DNA of 64,000 nucleotides from Crotophaga sulcirostris. Its lineage: Eukaryota > Chordata > Aves > Cuculiformes > Crotophagidae. The stretch is from contig VYZB01000121.1 of assembly GCA_013397455.1 (NCBI GenBank), positions 1,478,219 to 1,542,218 on the forward strand. Direction: 5' to 3'. Below the pieces are notes generated by a model. The model saw only the letters and a program-made list of their open reading frames with translations, was not told where the DNA came from and did not search any database. The position numbers and the translations under genes were made by a program. Positions within the stretch are counted from its first letter, which is position 1; every line of letters begins with the position of its first letter. Positions 12,901 through 24,361 of this stretch are shown here, in pieces.

Positions 12901-15279
12901 GAGAGAAGATTTCTTGTAAAGGAACCCTGTAAAAGTCTTAATCCTGCTTCCTACAGAGGTCAGTGAGAGTTTTGCATTTGAGTTTGTGAAAGCCAAATTG
13001 GTCCCCGGTTGAACAGAAAACAATCACTCACTGTATAGTGAGAATTTATATCCTGCAAAAAAAAAGTGTCTGTTATTAAAAAGGACTGACACAGGGGTCA
13101 CTGGGCAATTAGTAGCCTACAGATCATTACATTTAGTACTCAGGGTTTTTTTTCCTTTTATGCAAGAAAAACTCACAGTTACTTCAGCAAGAGTTTTTCT
13201 TACTTAAGGAGTGCAGGATTGGGTACTTAGTTGAGAAGTAAAGCAGCATTAATGACTTCCATATGTCATTGCATAAACCTCATTCATGTGTTTTTGATTT
13301 AATGGACTATAAAACAGAAAACAAAAATATTCTGTGTAACTTTTTGTGAGAAGCAGAAATGCTTTAAAGATCACGGATGAGAACAATTGTATTTTAGTTA
13401 GATGTGCAGTAATTGTTTGAACCCTGGAAATCACTTCTACAAAACAGTCTCTTGTTCTTTTTGTTCAGTCTATCTATCTTACATACTGTTTCCACTCTCT
13501 TGTCTTCGCCTTTTTTGTTTCCAAAAGCCCTGTGGGGATATTATGTCAGCACTTCTGACCTCATGTGGTGAAGTTGTCAATGTTGAATTAAGTACTTTTT
13601 TAACATAACCGTACCAAACCCATGCACATATCTCCCACGCAACGTCCTTGATTGTATAGTGAGGTGAAAATGCATAGGGTAATGCTGTAACTGAACTAAA
13701 TTGAGAATGTGGAAGCTAGAAAAAGAGTATGAAGCTGTTACAAAATTACTGACTGGATGTGATGTACAAACAGTGTTCACCTCTTAGTTTTATACAGAAA
13801 TCCTTAAGCACAAACAGCATCCTAGTACACTGGAGTGCAAGGAGAACAAGACTAAAAAAGAAACCAGGAATAAAACTCTTTGCCACTGAAGATGTAAATA
13901 ATGTTAGTAGCATCCTTAGGTACTGAAAATAATTAACTTTTTATTGTTCTAAAGATCATACCAAAATATCATATAAACCAGTCCCATAGGACAGCTGTCC
14001 AAAATGGACTTCTACTTTGAGCTCAGGATCTGGGATTTGCAATTATTTGTATTCTCTAACTCAGGTTTCCCCTTATGGCCATTATTTGGATTCCTGTGCC
14101 AGATAGCTGTAGTCAGGCAGCATGAAAACAGCTGCTATTTTTGCATTTACTGTACTCAAAATTTAGCTTGTAGTTTACCTGGATGTGAACTATGAAAATA
14201 ATGTAAGCCTTAGATCATGACACAAGGAGTTGATCTTTTTTCTGTATTTGTTTAATGAACTGTGTTGTACTATTCTCTTACTGATGAAGTGAGGAAGAAA
14301 ACATGAATATGTGCATCTTTCGATGAGCTGTGGTCATACCAGGTTAGTAGTTTTTAAGCAAACTTGCTGTGGCTGGAGCTTTAGGTCAGTAGGTCAGGAA
14401 TTACCCATTTAGAGAAAGAAGGGACCAACAAGTCTGAAAATTTAGCAGCGCGTGGTGAAACAGGCCTATGTTAAAACAGCAAATAATTTAAGCCGAAATA
14501 AAATAGAGCGATCAAGGCACTGGAAACATCTCCAGGCCTCTTCCTGTGGATTACTACATTTTTAAGGGCTTAACTGAAGGCATTGTCAACTCTTGGAGAA
14601 GGAAGATGACTCACTAGAAAGAAATGAATAAGCAACCAGCATTTCATACATGCAAAATGTAGTTTTCCCACTGTCTACAATCTAAATATTTTCCCCAGTA
14701 GTTCATACATCTCTTTCCCTGCAAAGCAAAGTTAGGGCTCCCTCCTTGGCCTTTGACCCCCTCCACTGTTTGAAGTGATTTCTCTTTCATCTCTGCTCAT
14801 TCTTTGTGTTGTGCCTGGTGTCTATGCTCAAAATGAGAGAATTCATTGAAAACGGATTATAGAGAAGAAATGAGTACGTGTTCACTACTACAGAGCATTT
14901 CCCATCTCTCACCACTTCTCTGAAACCCAGATGGAGCTTTCCAGTTGATTGACATGACCACTGAAGCCTAAACTGTTTACATGTTATTGATGAGGGATGC
15001 TGCTTTTCCATTTTGATTTTAAAGAAATTATTTGATCAATGTGAGCAAACAACTGAACAATTCTCCACTTCTTTACTCTTAGAGGTTACTAAAAAGTCCT
15101 GTCTCATCTTTTTTGGATTGCTGACACAAGAACTGATTGCTAATACAGGTAAAAGATTGTTTATCAGGACATAGGTGATACCTTCTGGATGCTAGCAGTA
15201 TTAATGGTTATGCCAGCTACGTAAGCAATAATTTGAATTATATTTACCTTGATTTCACGCAGAAAGGACCTCACAAAAT
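9973..15279. other. Intergenic, nothing recognised
   Basis: Over 5 kb of AT-rich DNA with short TA runs (10576-10596) and a pyrimidine-rich stretch at about 11917-11970. Open frames are all under 75 codons. No CR1, LTR or RNA gene was recognised. Confidence 0.55.
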
Positions 15280-15524
15280 AAATGAGAAACAGTAAACTGC
15301 CATATAAACTTGACAGAAGAAATAATCTTTTTACAGTGAGAAAAGTCAAACACTGGAACAACTTCTCCAGGGACAGTTGGAGTCCCATCACTAGATATTT
15401 TCAAGACATGATTGGACAGGGTGCTAGATAGTCTCATCTAGGCTCCTCTTCCCAAAAAAGATTGGACCAGATGATCTTTTGAGGTCCCTATCAACCTCAT
15501 CTGTTCTACAATTCTATCACTCTG
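15280..15524 (+). mobile_element. Old CR1 3' end, plus strand
   Basis: On the plus strand a broken frame gives the RT C-terminus: a 'RRNNLFTVRKVKHWNN'-like stretch around 15310-15365, then a block like SPSLDIFK. The 3' UTR block 'ggaccagatgatcttttgaggtccc' (15463-15487) follows, and the end is TTCTACAATTCTATCACTCTG. Stops and indels interrupt the frame. It belongs to an older lineage than the ACTGTGAT-tailed copies. The left end is approximate. Confidence 0.85.
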
Positions 15525-18174
15525 ATTAAATTGAAAATAGTGAAAAAGCCACAGAGAAGAAGCAACTGAGAAAAAAGAACCTCTGTCCTTATTTTGTCTT
15601 AACGTTCACATTAATTTTTCAAGGTATTCAAAATTAGAGGCAGGGGATTATCTCGGACATCTCTTTTCATTGCCCTGCACATCTGATCCATCTGAAGTTC
15701 CCAGACAACATACCAGGAGCTTGTGTCCCACCCAGAAGCAAGAAGTCCTCCCAGTCTCTAGAGCTGCACTGCTCTTGCTGGCTTTCTAGACAAGTTTTTG
15801 ATATCTAGGTAGGCATCCAGATTCAGGGCAAACCCTCTTATTTCAATTTAACATTGTTTGTTCCACCTAAAAGTAATAGTGGTTGCTTACTTCACAAATG
15901 GTTGAAAACAATGTGTACAATTGTCCTCTCTACAATGATGTAATTAGAAAATTAAAGAGAAACATATACAATTTATTTCCTGGGGTACACTGCAGGGCAG
16001 TTTTACATATATAGTGTGTTACTGTATTATTAGAGACAAATTACTATAAGGCTTTTTTTGTCCTTGGATAAAATCTTAAGACAAGATCAACTAAAAAGTG
16101 GATAACTTGGATCAACATTAAAAAAAAAAATTACTCTCCAGCCACCATACCCCAAACCCTCATAATTTGTTTTCCATTTATAAACTTTGGTGGCAGAACA
16201 TTGATCACATCGTGTCAAAGATTTAAAGAAATATCACTTTGAGAAGAAGGATTTAGGTAAAGAATGTACTTTGTTAACAGAGATGGTAGTAATAATGTAT
16301 GGAGTGTAACAGACACACACGGCATGGCTTCCAGCTGTTTGGCTTCACAGTAATTATGTGCACTGTGAAAGAAGAAATGAATCTTTTGATAACACAGAAA
16401 AACATTTTGGAACCCATCAGTTACTCTTTCTGAAGACATAAGGAAAGTCTCCTTTCCATATTAATTCTGGGTAGATCCAAAAAAATTAGAGCAAGCAGTG
16501 AATTTTGGGAATGAACTTAAAATTTCATTCAAGAAAATTCATTACCTTTTCCTAGAAATAAAATATTCTGTCTTAAAATAGTTAGTTTTCAAAAAAGAAA
16601 CATGATTTCAAGTCACTAGTACAGCAATATTATTTCAGAGTCTTCTATTCTGAAATTAATTTAAATCTAGACAAGTGTAAGTGAAAATTTTGGCAAATTC
16701 AACTTTTAGGGGAAATATATATTTGGCAGAATTATCTCCGGTCAGTGTGTACTAAAAAGGTGGCTCTATTTTTCCAGTTACTGCCTTTTTGATTTTTTTT
16801 TCTTTATTTTAAATGCCAGATATTCTCCAAACTGCATTTGAGGAAAGTTCTTTAAGGCAGCTTTGTTATTTTCACACTTTTGAGTGATCACATTTTCATT
16901 GGGAAAGATTTCTATTTTTTGAGATATTTCTTGTGTAAACGTTTGACAGTATAACCTGAATACATATTTACACCCAGGAAGAACTGTACATGCCCAGAAA
17001 AAGAACAGAAACTGAAGATGGGGTTAAATGCAACTTCATGTAATGTTTGGGTTGAAGGAGACCTTATTCTACTGTCACCACATCCCAGTGGATACAGTGT
17101 TCTTCATGAGAAACTGGAAAGCTGAATTTTAAATCAAGTATATGGACCCTATGAACTCAGTAATTCCTTAAGACACAGCATAAAATGAACAATACTGAGA
17201 TTTAAATACGAAGTGTACAAATTGTGGAACGTGTTGAAAGATCTTGGAATTGACCGAAGGAGACCTGAACCTGCATTTAAAGGCTGTTATTTTGGACATA
17301 GACACAAGTACAATTTACAAACAAGAACTTCTCTTCTTAACCTCCTGATACTTTTGCCAAGAAATTTTAGAACTGTAAGATAACAGAAAATAAGAGACAT
17401 GATTTAAGAGGTTAAGTATCTCTTCAGTCTGCTCTCTGGGCTCCGGCCTGAGATATGAAGGTGGCTGCCAACCCACCAAAACATAACGAAAGTTAAGCAA
17501 TGAAATGAATTACAGTCTTTCTCCTAGGTGTTTCATTTCAGCAAATGGCCTGTACGTTGGAACAAGAGACAAACACAGTAATCATGCTTGTATATAATGC
17601 AGGGCTCTCTGTGTGTGTGTATGCCTTATTATTCAGTAAAGTGAACTTTTTGTTACGCTGTTGTTTCTTCCATCTTTGCATCCAGTTTTCACTTAGAAGT
17701 AAAATGACAGAATTTAGCTCTTTTATTGTCATTTCAGGAAAACATTTGTGTTGGGAGAACGGCAACCAGGGAATTTGTGTGTACCCAATGAGCCCAAGCA
17801 CAGATAGTAACTTTTTCCATTTTTTGTGTTATTCTATGCGCTGGTATTTCTGCATTCAACTTACAGCACTACACTTGACCTCATTTCATTATCTGAAGGT
17901 GTTCACCACTGATGTCTTTTCATCACTAGCATCATTTTTGTTGTCCTGTCACCCTCAAGGTGTTCTTGGGTGGCATTCTGCGTTAGTCTTCACTGTTGCA
18001 CTGTCAAAAGTTATTTTCTCAGTTGACATAATTTAGTCCATAATTCAGCTGTTTAATTGCATTCCTATTGTAAGAAAAAAGTGCATTGTTGGACCTGATT
18101 CTGAGTCTGGAATACGAAACTTCTACGTAGCGGTTTTTAAGATAAATAACAACAACAAAAAAGACAATAAAACT
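15525..18174. other. Intergenic, one long but unsupported open frame
   Basis: AT-rich DNA. A 163-codon plus-strand frame (17545-18036) is rich in F, C, L and S, which is what T-rich DNA encodes by chance. It has an overlapping minus-strand frame, no flanking splice sites and no known motif, so I do not call it a gene. The phrase 'tttgggttgaaggagacctt' near 17047 resembles a CR1 3' UTR but is too short to annotate. Confidence 0.5.
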
Positions 18175-18458
18175 CAGGTGACCGGTGACAGAACTAGAGG
18201 ACATGAACTCAAGTTTTGTCAGGGAAAGTTTAGGCTTGATGTTAGGAAAAAGTTCTTCCCTGAAAGGGTGATTGGCCATTGGAATGCGCTGCCCAGGGAG
18301 GTGGTGGAGTCGCCCTCCCTGGAGGTGTTTAAGAGGAGATTGGCTGAGCCACTCAGTGCCATGGTTTAGATGCTGGGTTGGTGTTAGTGTTGGGTTATAG
18401 GTTGGACTCGATGATCTCAGAGGTCCTTTCCAACCCTGTAATGCTGTGATATTGTGTA
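18175..18458 (+). mobile_element. CR1 LINE 3' end, young subfamily, plus strand
   Basis: A clean 284-bp copy. The open frame 18178-18369 reads the last 63 residues of the RT ORF, including [20 protein letters not shown] and [12 protein letters not shown] followed by TAG. The 3' UTR and ACTGTGAT-like octamers (GCTGTGAT, ATTGTGTA) follow. Homology starts at CTCAGGTGACC, exactly where the minus-strand copy at 37816-38100 also stops. Divergence from the other young copies is low. Confidence 0.95.
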
Positions 18459-21400
18459 ACTCCACAAGAACTCACAGGTTTGTTCACACGTGTCTGGTTA
18501 TGGGATTGAGGTCCAAAAATTACGTCACTTTTCTGTGTCCTTACACATGTAAATAACTTCTTCTTCGCTATGGTTGCTCATGTAAGTGATGTCACTACAT
18601 CACACGTAGGGGTTCCAAAGGCATATTTATATTTCAGAACTGGACACACTTGCACAAAGTACCAAAATTACTTGTCAGTGACGACAGAGTAAGTCTGAGG
18701 CAGAAAAAGAATGGAATCTGCATTTCCCACAACTTTGGCCCATCCTTGAACCACTGGTACATCCTTCTGTTTCACTGTTACTGTCAACACTGTGCAACAT
18801 AATTTGTCCAATCTGCAGTCAGGCTTGAAAGCTTTAGTTAATAGAGCTGGAAAATTTGTAAAAGAAGAGAAAATTGTATTATTCAAATAAACCTGCCAAA
18901 AAAAGGGGTTTGGTCAACCATGAATACCATTTGTATTCACTGTGCATTGCTAATTATGCAACTGAAACTCCTTAGAGTTAATTTCTTCTGAGAAAGAAAG
19001 GCAAATGGTGGATATTTTTCATATATGACTTTTCTGGAACACACAACATGAGTTATACAGTGCGTGTTCAGTTATGGACAACTGGGCTCAGGAAAATAGA
19101 AAAAATCCACATCTAGAATAAAATATAAAATCAGTGGGGAAAAAAATCACAGATATTAGGCATAGTGTGATTTCACTTTCAAATTTTTAACTCTGAGTGG
19201 ACCATTTCAACCACTTTTCATAGCTAAAAATTGATAAACAATTTTAGATACTAAGAAATGTGAAAAGATTGTGCTCCTACGTAAGGAATTCTGAGAAAAA
19301 ACAAAATGGCAATGCTTAATAAATAATTACATAAAGACTGATTTTCCCCTTTCAAGGAATTAACTTCTTTCTTGTCTTTTTAGCTAGATAATACAAATTC
19401 AAACATTAAATTTCGTTTATGCTAAAGAAATCTCTCCTGAACTTCATGAGTGAAGAGCTTCTGCAGTGAACAGAAAGATGTTTGTGATATATTTGAAAGC
19501 TTTTTAACACTGTTTTCTTAAAAAATAGTTTTGTTTAAAAAATATTTTATGTGTCCTAAAGTCAATGTATTTTACTTGATTTTTTTTCTCATCACTAAAT
19601 CTTACCTCGCCTGTTGGCACTTCTCTCCCTCTGGAAAACTCTGACATACAATTTATTTATCGTAGTTTCACAGTTGTTTCTGCTTCATCTGTCACTAAGT
19701 TCTCCTTACACAAGTGCAGAAGTATGCAACAATGAAAAATAATGGCATGAAAACACTTAAACAAACATTTCCAAGGCTGCAAAAGAGTTTGATCTGGCAT
19801 GTTAGAGAATAATGAAGGTTCAGGTCATGGGGGTATAATGGGTTCCTTACTTTTTTCTAAACTGTTTTGCCTCCTCTCAGTGATACCTTAAAACAAAAGC
19901 TACTAGTAACATAAAATATTAAGCCACTGCTTCATTAAATTTGTGTGGACTTGTATTCCAGGTACTGCTACATCTAAGAGAGAAGCCACTTTTACTTTGT
20001 GAGGCCAAATTTCATCAAATTTTAAGAAATGATGCAACTAAGAAAAATAGTAATTAAATTAATTTTTGCAATTTTGACTTTACTAAAATGCACCTTGAGA
20101 CTCTGATCAAGACAGATCTGTTAGATTTTGCTTTTAAAGTCTCTACAAATGGTAGTAATTTATCACTAACTGACTGAAAACTCTCACATATAAGAGGAAA
20201 AAGATTGCCACTCACTTCATTGAGGGTGAGGACAGATTAGACTGCCTTAGCAGTCCTCATTTGGGTACTTTGGGGAGAAAAAAGTAAGGTCACTCACTTT
20301 AATCAGTTGTAGCAAACAGAGTTTGGGCATTGATTTCAGCTGCAAGTTGACTGCTTGCAGCTAGTGCAGGGGTCAACTGGAAAACACCTGAAAGGAGTTT
20401 CTGCCTGCACTTATCTCCTCTACCCCTTCTCTCTTGTACAAAGCCAAAGTACCTTAAAGCTGCTTAACCTCATCTGCTTGACTGGGAAGAAACAGAGTGT
20501 TAAAAGTTAGAGAAATGTGAAAAACTGTTTAGAAGCAACCATCTCATGGTTGTTATTTACTGTCTTTTATTTCAAGCCAGAAACGAACTGTACTTTTGAT
20601 AATGGGATTAGGAACATGCTAGTGAATTAAAAAAAAAAAAAAAGGATGAGCAGGCAATTTATGAACAAATCTGGACTGAAAATCTGCAGGCACACATCGG
20701 TTACAGAATGTCCTCAGAATGCACTTCGTCAGCGCATAGATTCCCTTAGTTCTGAGAGATGGTTCTCCACAGGGCTCTGCTACCTTCCACACACTCCTGT
20801 CTCACTAGAAAGCTCCCATTTATTGCCTTCCTCTCTTTCCTCTTCAAAAACAGGATAATGAACTTGCCATGGTAAGGTATGCAAATGTGTAGGACCAGGA
20901 AAAATGGTATTGTGGATCAGTGAGGAACTGAACACCAAGGTGAAATTCCCTCTTATACTTTAAGCATTATATATAAAGATTCATGTGGCATTAGCCAAAA
21001 GAAACCTTATTAATTTTTTGTGTGCGATTTTACCACATGATTCCTCCCTTGTGCAAAAGGCTGCTCTAAAAAGAAATTTGGTTCCAAAAATCAAAACAAA
21101 TATCGAGGCAGGCAGACACCCAGAGAGGTCCAGCACTGACTCCAGTGGGACTTACCTACATAAATACTGTTGTAGAGCTGATCTCTAGTACTTAACACTG
21201 GAATGGTTAAGGACATATTGGGGTTGTCTTGAAGTCGAAGCTGCCTTAAATGAGTTCGAATTATTAGTGGGTCAGCACAGAAAGCAGAAGAGGCTACTTA
21301 AGCATTTCTTACCCTGTTCGAGTTGTTTATCAAGTTCAGCCAAAGTTTTCAATGCACTTCAAGTTTTATAGGTGATGTGGGGATAGATACATGAAGGGCT

Positions 21401-22704
21401 GTGCTACTTCTGCCTGTATTCAGGAATTGCTAACCTTCTTTTGCTCATTATCTAAAGTTGGTCTCCATGGGTCTCAACTATTTGGGACACATACATTTAG
21501 CAACACCCCTATCTGATATGGCTCTCTTGAGATCACAGCTGGGACACAGAGTTTCTGTAGCTGCTTGTGATTAGGCTAAGACTTTTCTCTTTCCAGCTTT
21601 CACTTCTTATGTCACTGTAGAATCACAGAGCCTGGTTTAGAAACTTTTGCCCACTTGAATTCTGGAGACAAGTCAGGGAGATGATGGTTTCTTGATTTTA
21701 TTTATTTATTTTTTATTAGTCCTGCTGTCATTGAAAGGGGTTTTACTGTGAAGACTTTAAAACCATATTCCTGAATGAATAACAAAACAGTGTGTTCACA
21801 TCTGCCTTATCTTGTTCTCGTATTGTGAAAAAAAGAAAGTTCATCACTGCTTTCATACCCAAAGGTACCATTTGCTTAAAGTTGGCATCTAAGTTGCTAT
21901 TAAAACAGCTACTTAACCTGCTTCAGTTGAGATTTGCTGGGCTACTGTATGCTGACTGAGTACTGGATGTGCCCTGAATCCACTTATATTAACTGAAAAA
22001 GGGGATAAGGCATAGCAGGTGAGTATGTCCACCACCAGATCCAAAGGGATGTGCTGCCTGAGTGAGTCTGCAGAGGAGGACTATAATTTCCTACATTGAC
22101 ATGGCCAGATTTCAAAAAGGATGCCCAATGCATGACAGTGGGTTCCTAAACCAATGCAGATATGACTGAGAGGCATGAAAACTTCAGATTCCCTTCACAA
22201 GAGAGAGTCTTCCACGAGATTTGTTCCTGACTTGCTGTTTCTAGGTTTGGCCCTCCTACCTCCAAAATGCTTAGTTGTACATATATGCACAGTCTTTAAA
22301 TTAGCGGTGTTTGCTGCTGTAAGTGGTGCACCATTTTCTCTCTTCCATGTGGCAGGAGTCTGTTTTACTGTTCTTTGATTCCTTCTGCACTGTCTGCTGT
22401 GTCTGCTCCCAAATGACCAAGCCTTCCTCTTGTGTACACAGGGTACACCTATACAACTGCAAAGGTGTGTGCACATTGTGAACTGAGTGGAGAGACGTAC
22501 GGAGTGTTTTCACATCGAGGCCATCCTGGTGGAGGACAAGTCAGGAGGGGTCTAAGGCTATCAGGAAGTTTTCTGGTGCCGCTTGAATTGATGATGTTTC
22601 CTGTTTAGTAAAGAAAAAAATCTACCGTTAATGTTGTTTAAACCTCTTTATTGCTTGCAAGGATTTTTCTTAGGTGAAGCCTCTCTTTTCATTCCACTTA
22701 GTTA
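18459..22704. other. Intergenic, nothing recognised
   Basis: AT-rich DNA with a 15-base A run at 20629-20643. Open frames reach at most 93 codons (22195-22476, minus) and overlap others on the opposite strand. A donor-like CAG|GTGAGTAT at about 22016-22026 has no open frame upstream of useful length. No repeat was recognised. Confidence 0.55.
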
Positions 22705-23191
22705 ATCATAGAATCACAGAATGTCCTGAGTTGGAAGGGACCCACAAGGATCATCGAGTCCAACTCCTGCCCCTGTACAGGACAACCCCAACATTCACAC
22801 TGTGTGTCTGAGGGAATTGGCCAAATGATTCTGGAATATTGTCAGGTTTGGCACCAGTGCTCCACCACCCTCTGGGTTAAGAACCTTTTCCCAGTATCCA
22901 ATCTAACCCTCCCCTGGCATCTTCCTCCTATTCCCTTGGGTCCCATCGTTGGTCACCGGAGAGAAGAGATGAGCACCTGCTCCTCCTCCTCCTCCCCTTG
23001 TGATTAAGTCATAGATTGCGATGAGGTCTCCTCTCAGTCTCCTCTTCTCCAGGCTGAACAGACCAAGTGACTTCAGCTGCTCCACATACGGCTTCCCCTC
23101 TAAACCCTTCACCAGTTTTGTGGCCTCCTCTGGACACTCTCCAGTAGCTTGGCATCCTTTTTAAGCTCTGGCACCCAAAACTGCTGTATTT
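22705..23191 (-). mobile_element. CR1 LINE 3' end, different older subfamily
   Basis: It begins with AATCATAGAATCACAGAATG and continues with a 3' UTR reading 'gagttggaagggacccacaaggatcatcgagtccaac' in blocks. Its minus-strand frames give the RT C-terminus ([15 protein letters not shown], near 23012-23070). The 3' UTR differs clearly from the copies at 9457 and 1248, so it is a third CR1 lineage in the window. A TCC repeat at about 22980-22996 has expanded inside it, giving a glycine run in the RT frame. It is 5'-truncated near 23191. Confidence 0.9.
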
Positions 23192-23780
23192 GTTAAGATC
23201 GTCCAAAAATTAGTTGATGCACATTCTTCATGCTTTCCTTTTCTGGAAAAATCTGGAGAAATACAGTGAAGTGTCTGTTGTATCGTGGAAACCTATTAGA
23301 ACCACCCATGCAAAATATGAAGAACACTAACTACACGTCCAGAACATCTGTTTCATTACCTTTTCAAACCTACCTGAGTGCTGGAAGAACAAGCAACTTG
23401 TATATTGCCTGTTTCTGTAGTGTCCTTGACTTCCAAGGCCACGACTGGAGAGACAGCAGTGATGTTATCAACCTCCAACAATAATATGAAATAATATATA
23501 CCAAAATACATAAATAATGAGGCAATGTGGTTTTTTGTCTCCACTCTCCTGTCACTATAAACTTTAGAATTAGTTCGACCATCTGTGGTTTGACAACCAG
23601 ATACTCATTTATTAATTATCTCACAAAAGTGCTGTGGTCATATCTTCTGTCCCTGAAATGCAACTCAGTGGGAGGGAGAGAGACACTGAAATGGTGTCAA
23701 TGAAGGAGACAAATGTGAGAGTAAAGCCAGCTGTTCTGGGTGCAGCACTCTGTGCACAGAGAGCAGTCTGACATGCTGCA
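23192..23780. other. Intergenic, nothing recognised
   Basis: A short single-copy-looking interval between a CR1 copy and a microsatellite. Small overlapping frames on both strands (at most 84 codons) have no recognisable features. Confidence 0.55.
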
Positions 23781-23882
23781 CATATATGGCATATATGGTA
23801 TGTATATATGATATATATATATGGTGTATATGTATGGTATATACATATATATGTATATGTATATATATATATGTATATATGG
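23781..23882. repeat. TA/TG-rich microsatellite
   Basis: About 100 bases of interrupted (TATATG)n and (TA)n sequence, including TATATATATATATG runs. It is likely length-variable. The minus-strand frames crossing it give tyrosine/threonine/isoleucine-rich translations that are artefacts of the repeat. Confidence 0.92.
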
Positions 23883-23936
23883 TTAGTCCCCTCAGTTGTT
23901 GCATTAGATGCATAAACAACTGAAGAAAGGCTGAGC

Positions 23937-24005
23937 TGCTCTCCATCTCCTCTCTCCACCTCCTCTCCCATCTCGTCTCTCCATCTCCTCTCTCCACTCC
24001 CTTTT
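23937..24005. repeat. Pyrimidine-rich tandem repeat, 38-bp period
   Basis: Nearly all C and T. The 19-mer CTCCATCTCCTCTCTCCAC occurs at 23941-23959 and again at 23979-23997, a period of 38 bases with a partial second unit. Purine/pyrimidine strand asymmetry of this length can form triplex DNA. It sits about 55 bases from the TA/TG microsatellite. Confidence 0.88.
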
Positions 24006-24289
24006 TATTACCCAGCTGTGAGAATTCATGCGGACAGTTTTATTGATGTAGAGTTAGTCCTGTTTTGCAGGATAAAGATCTTAACATGTCACAGCCTCCT
24101 AATTGTTTTGCAGTTACGGAATTTGGTCCAAATTCCTTTCTGTATTCCTCCCTCCTTCTTTACTGCCCCTCTTGTCTGCATTTAACTTTTTAATAGGCAT
24201 ATTTGAAAAAAACCCTATAAAATAATTGCTGAAACTTGCTTACTGTTAAGGTTTAGTAGAGTCATTGCAAGAAAGTGTGTAATAATAAA

Positions 24290-24361
24290 ATCATAGAATG
24301 GTTTGGGTTGGAAGGGACCTTAAAAGTCATCCAGTTCCAACCCCCTGCCATGAGCAGGGAA
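24290..24361 (-). mobile_element. Very short CR1 3' end (about 72 bp)
   Basis: It starts with AATCATAGAATGG, then GGTTTGGGTTGGAAGGGACC, and ends after CTGCCATGAGCAGGGA. This is the extreme CR1 3' UTR only, of the classic ATTCTATG-tailed type. The copy was truncated within the first 75 bases of reverse transcription. Confidence 0.9.

Noticed and set aside
17040..17110. CR1-like phrase 'tttgggttgaaggagacctt'
   Set aside because: Too short and unsupported by flanking CR1 blocks.
17545..18036. 163-codon plus-strand frame, cysteine- and phenylalanine-rich
   Set aside because: Composition follows T-rich DNA. A minus-strand frame overlaps it, and there are no domains or splice signals.
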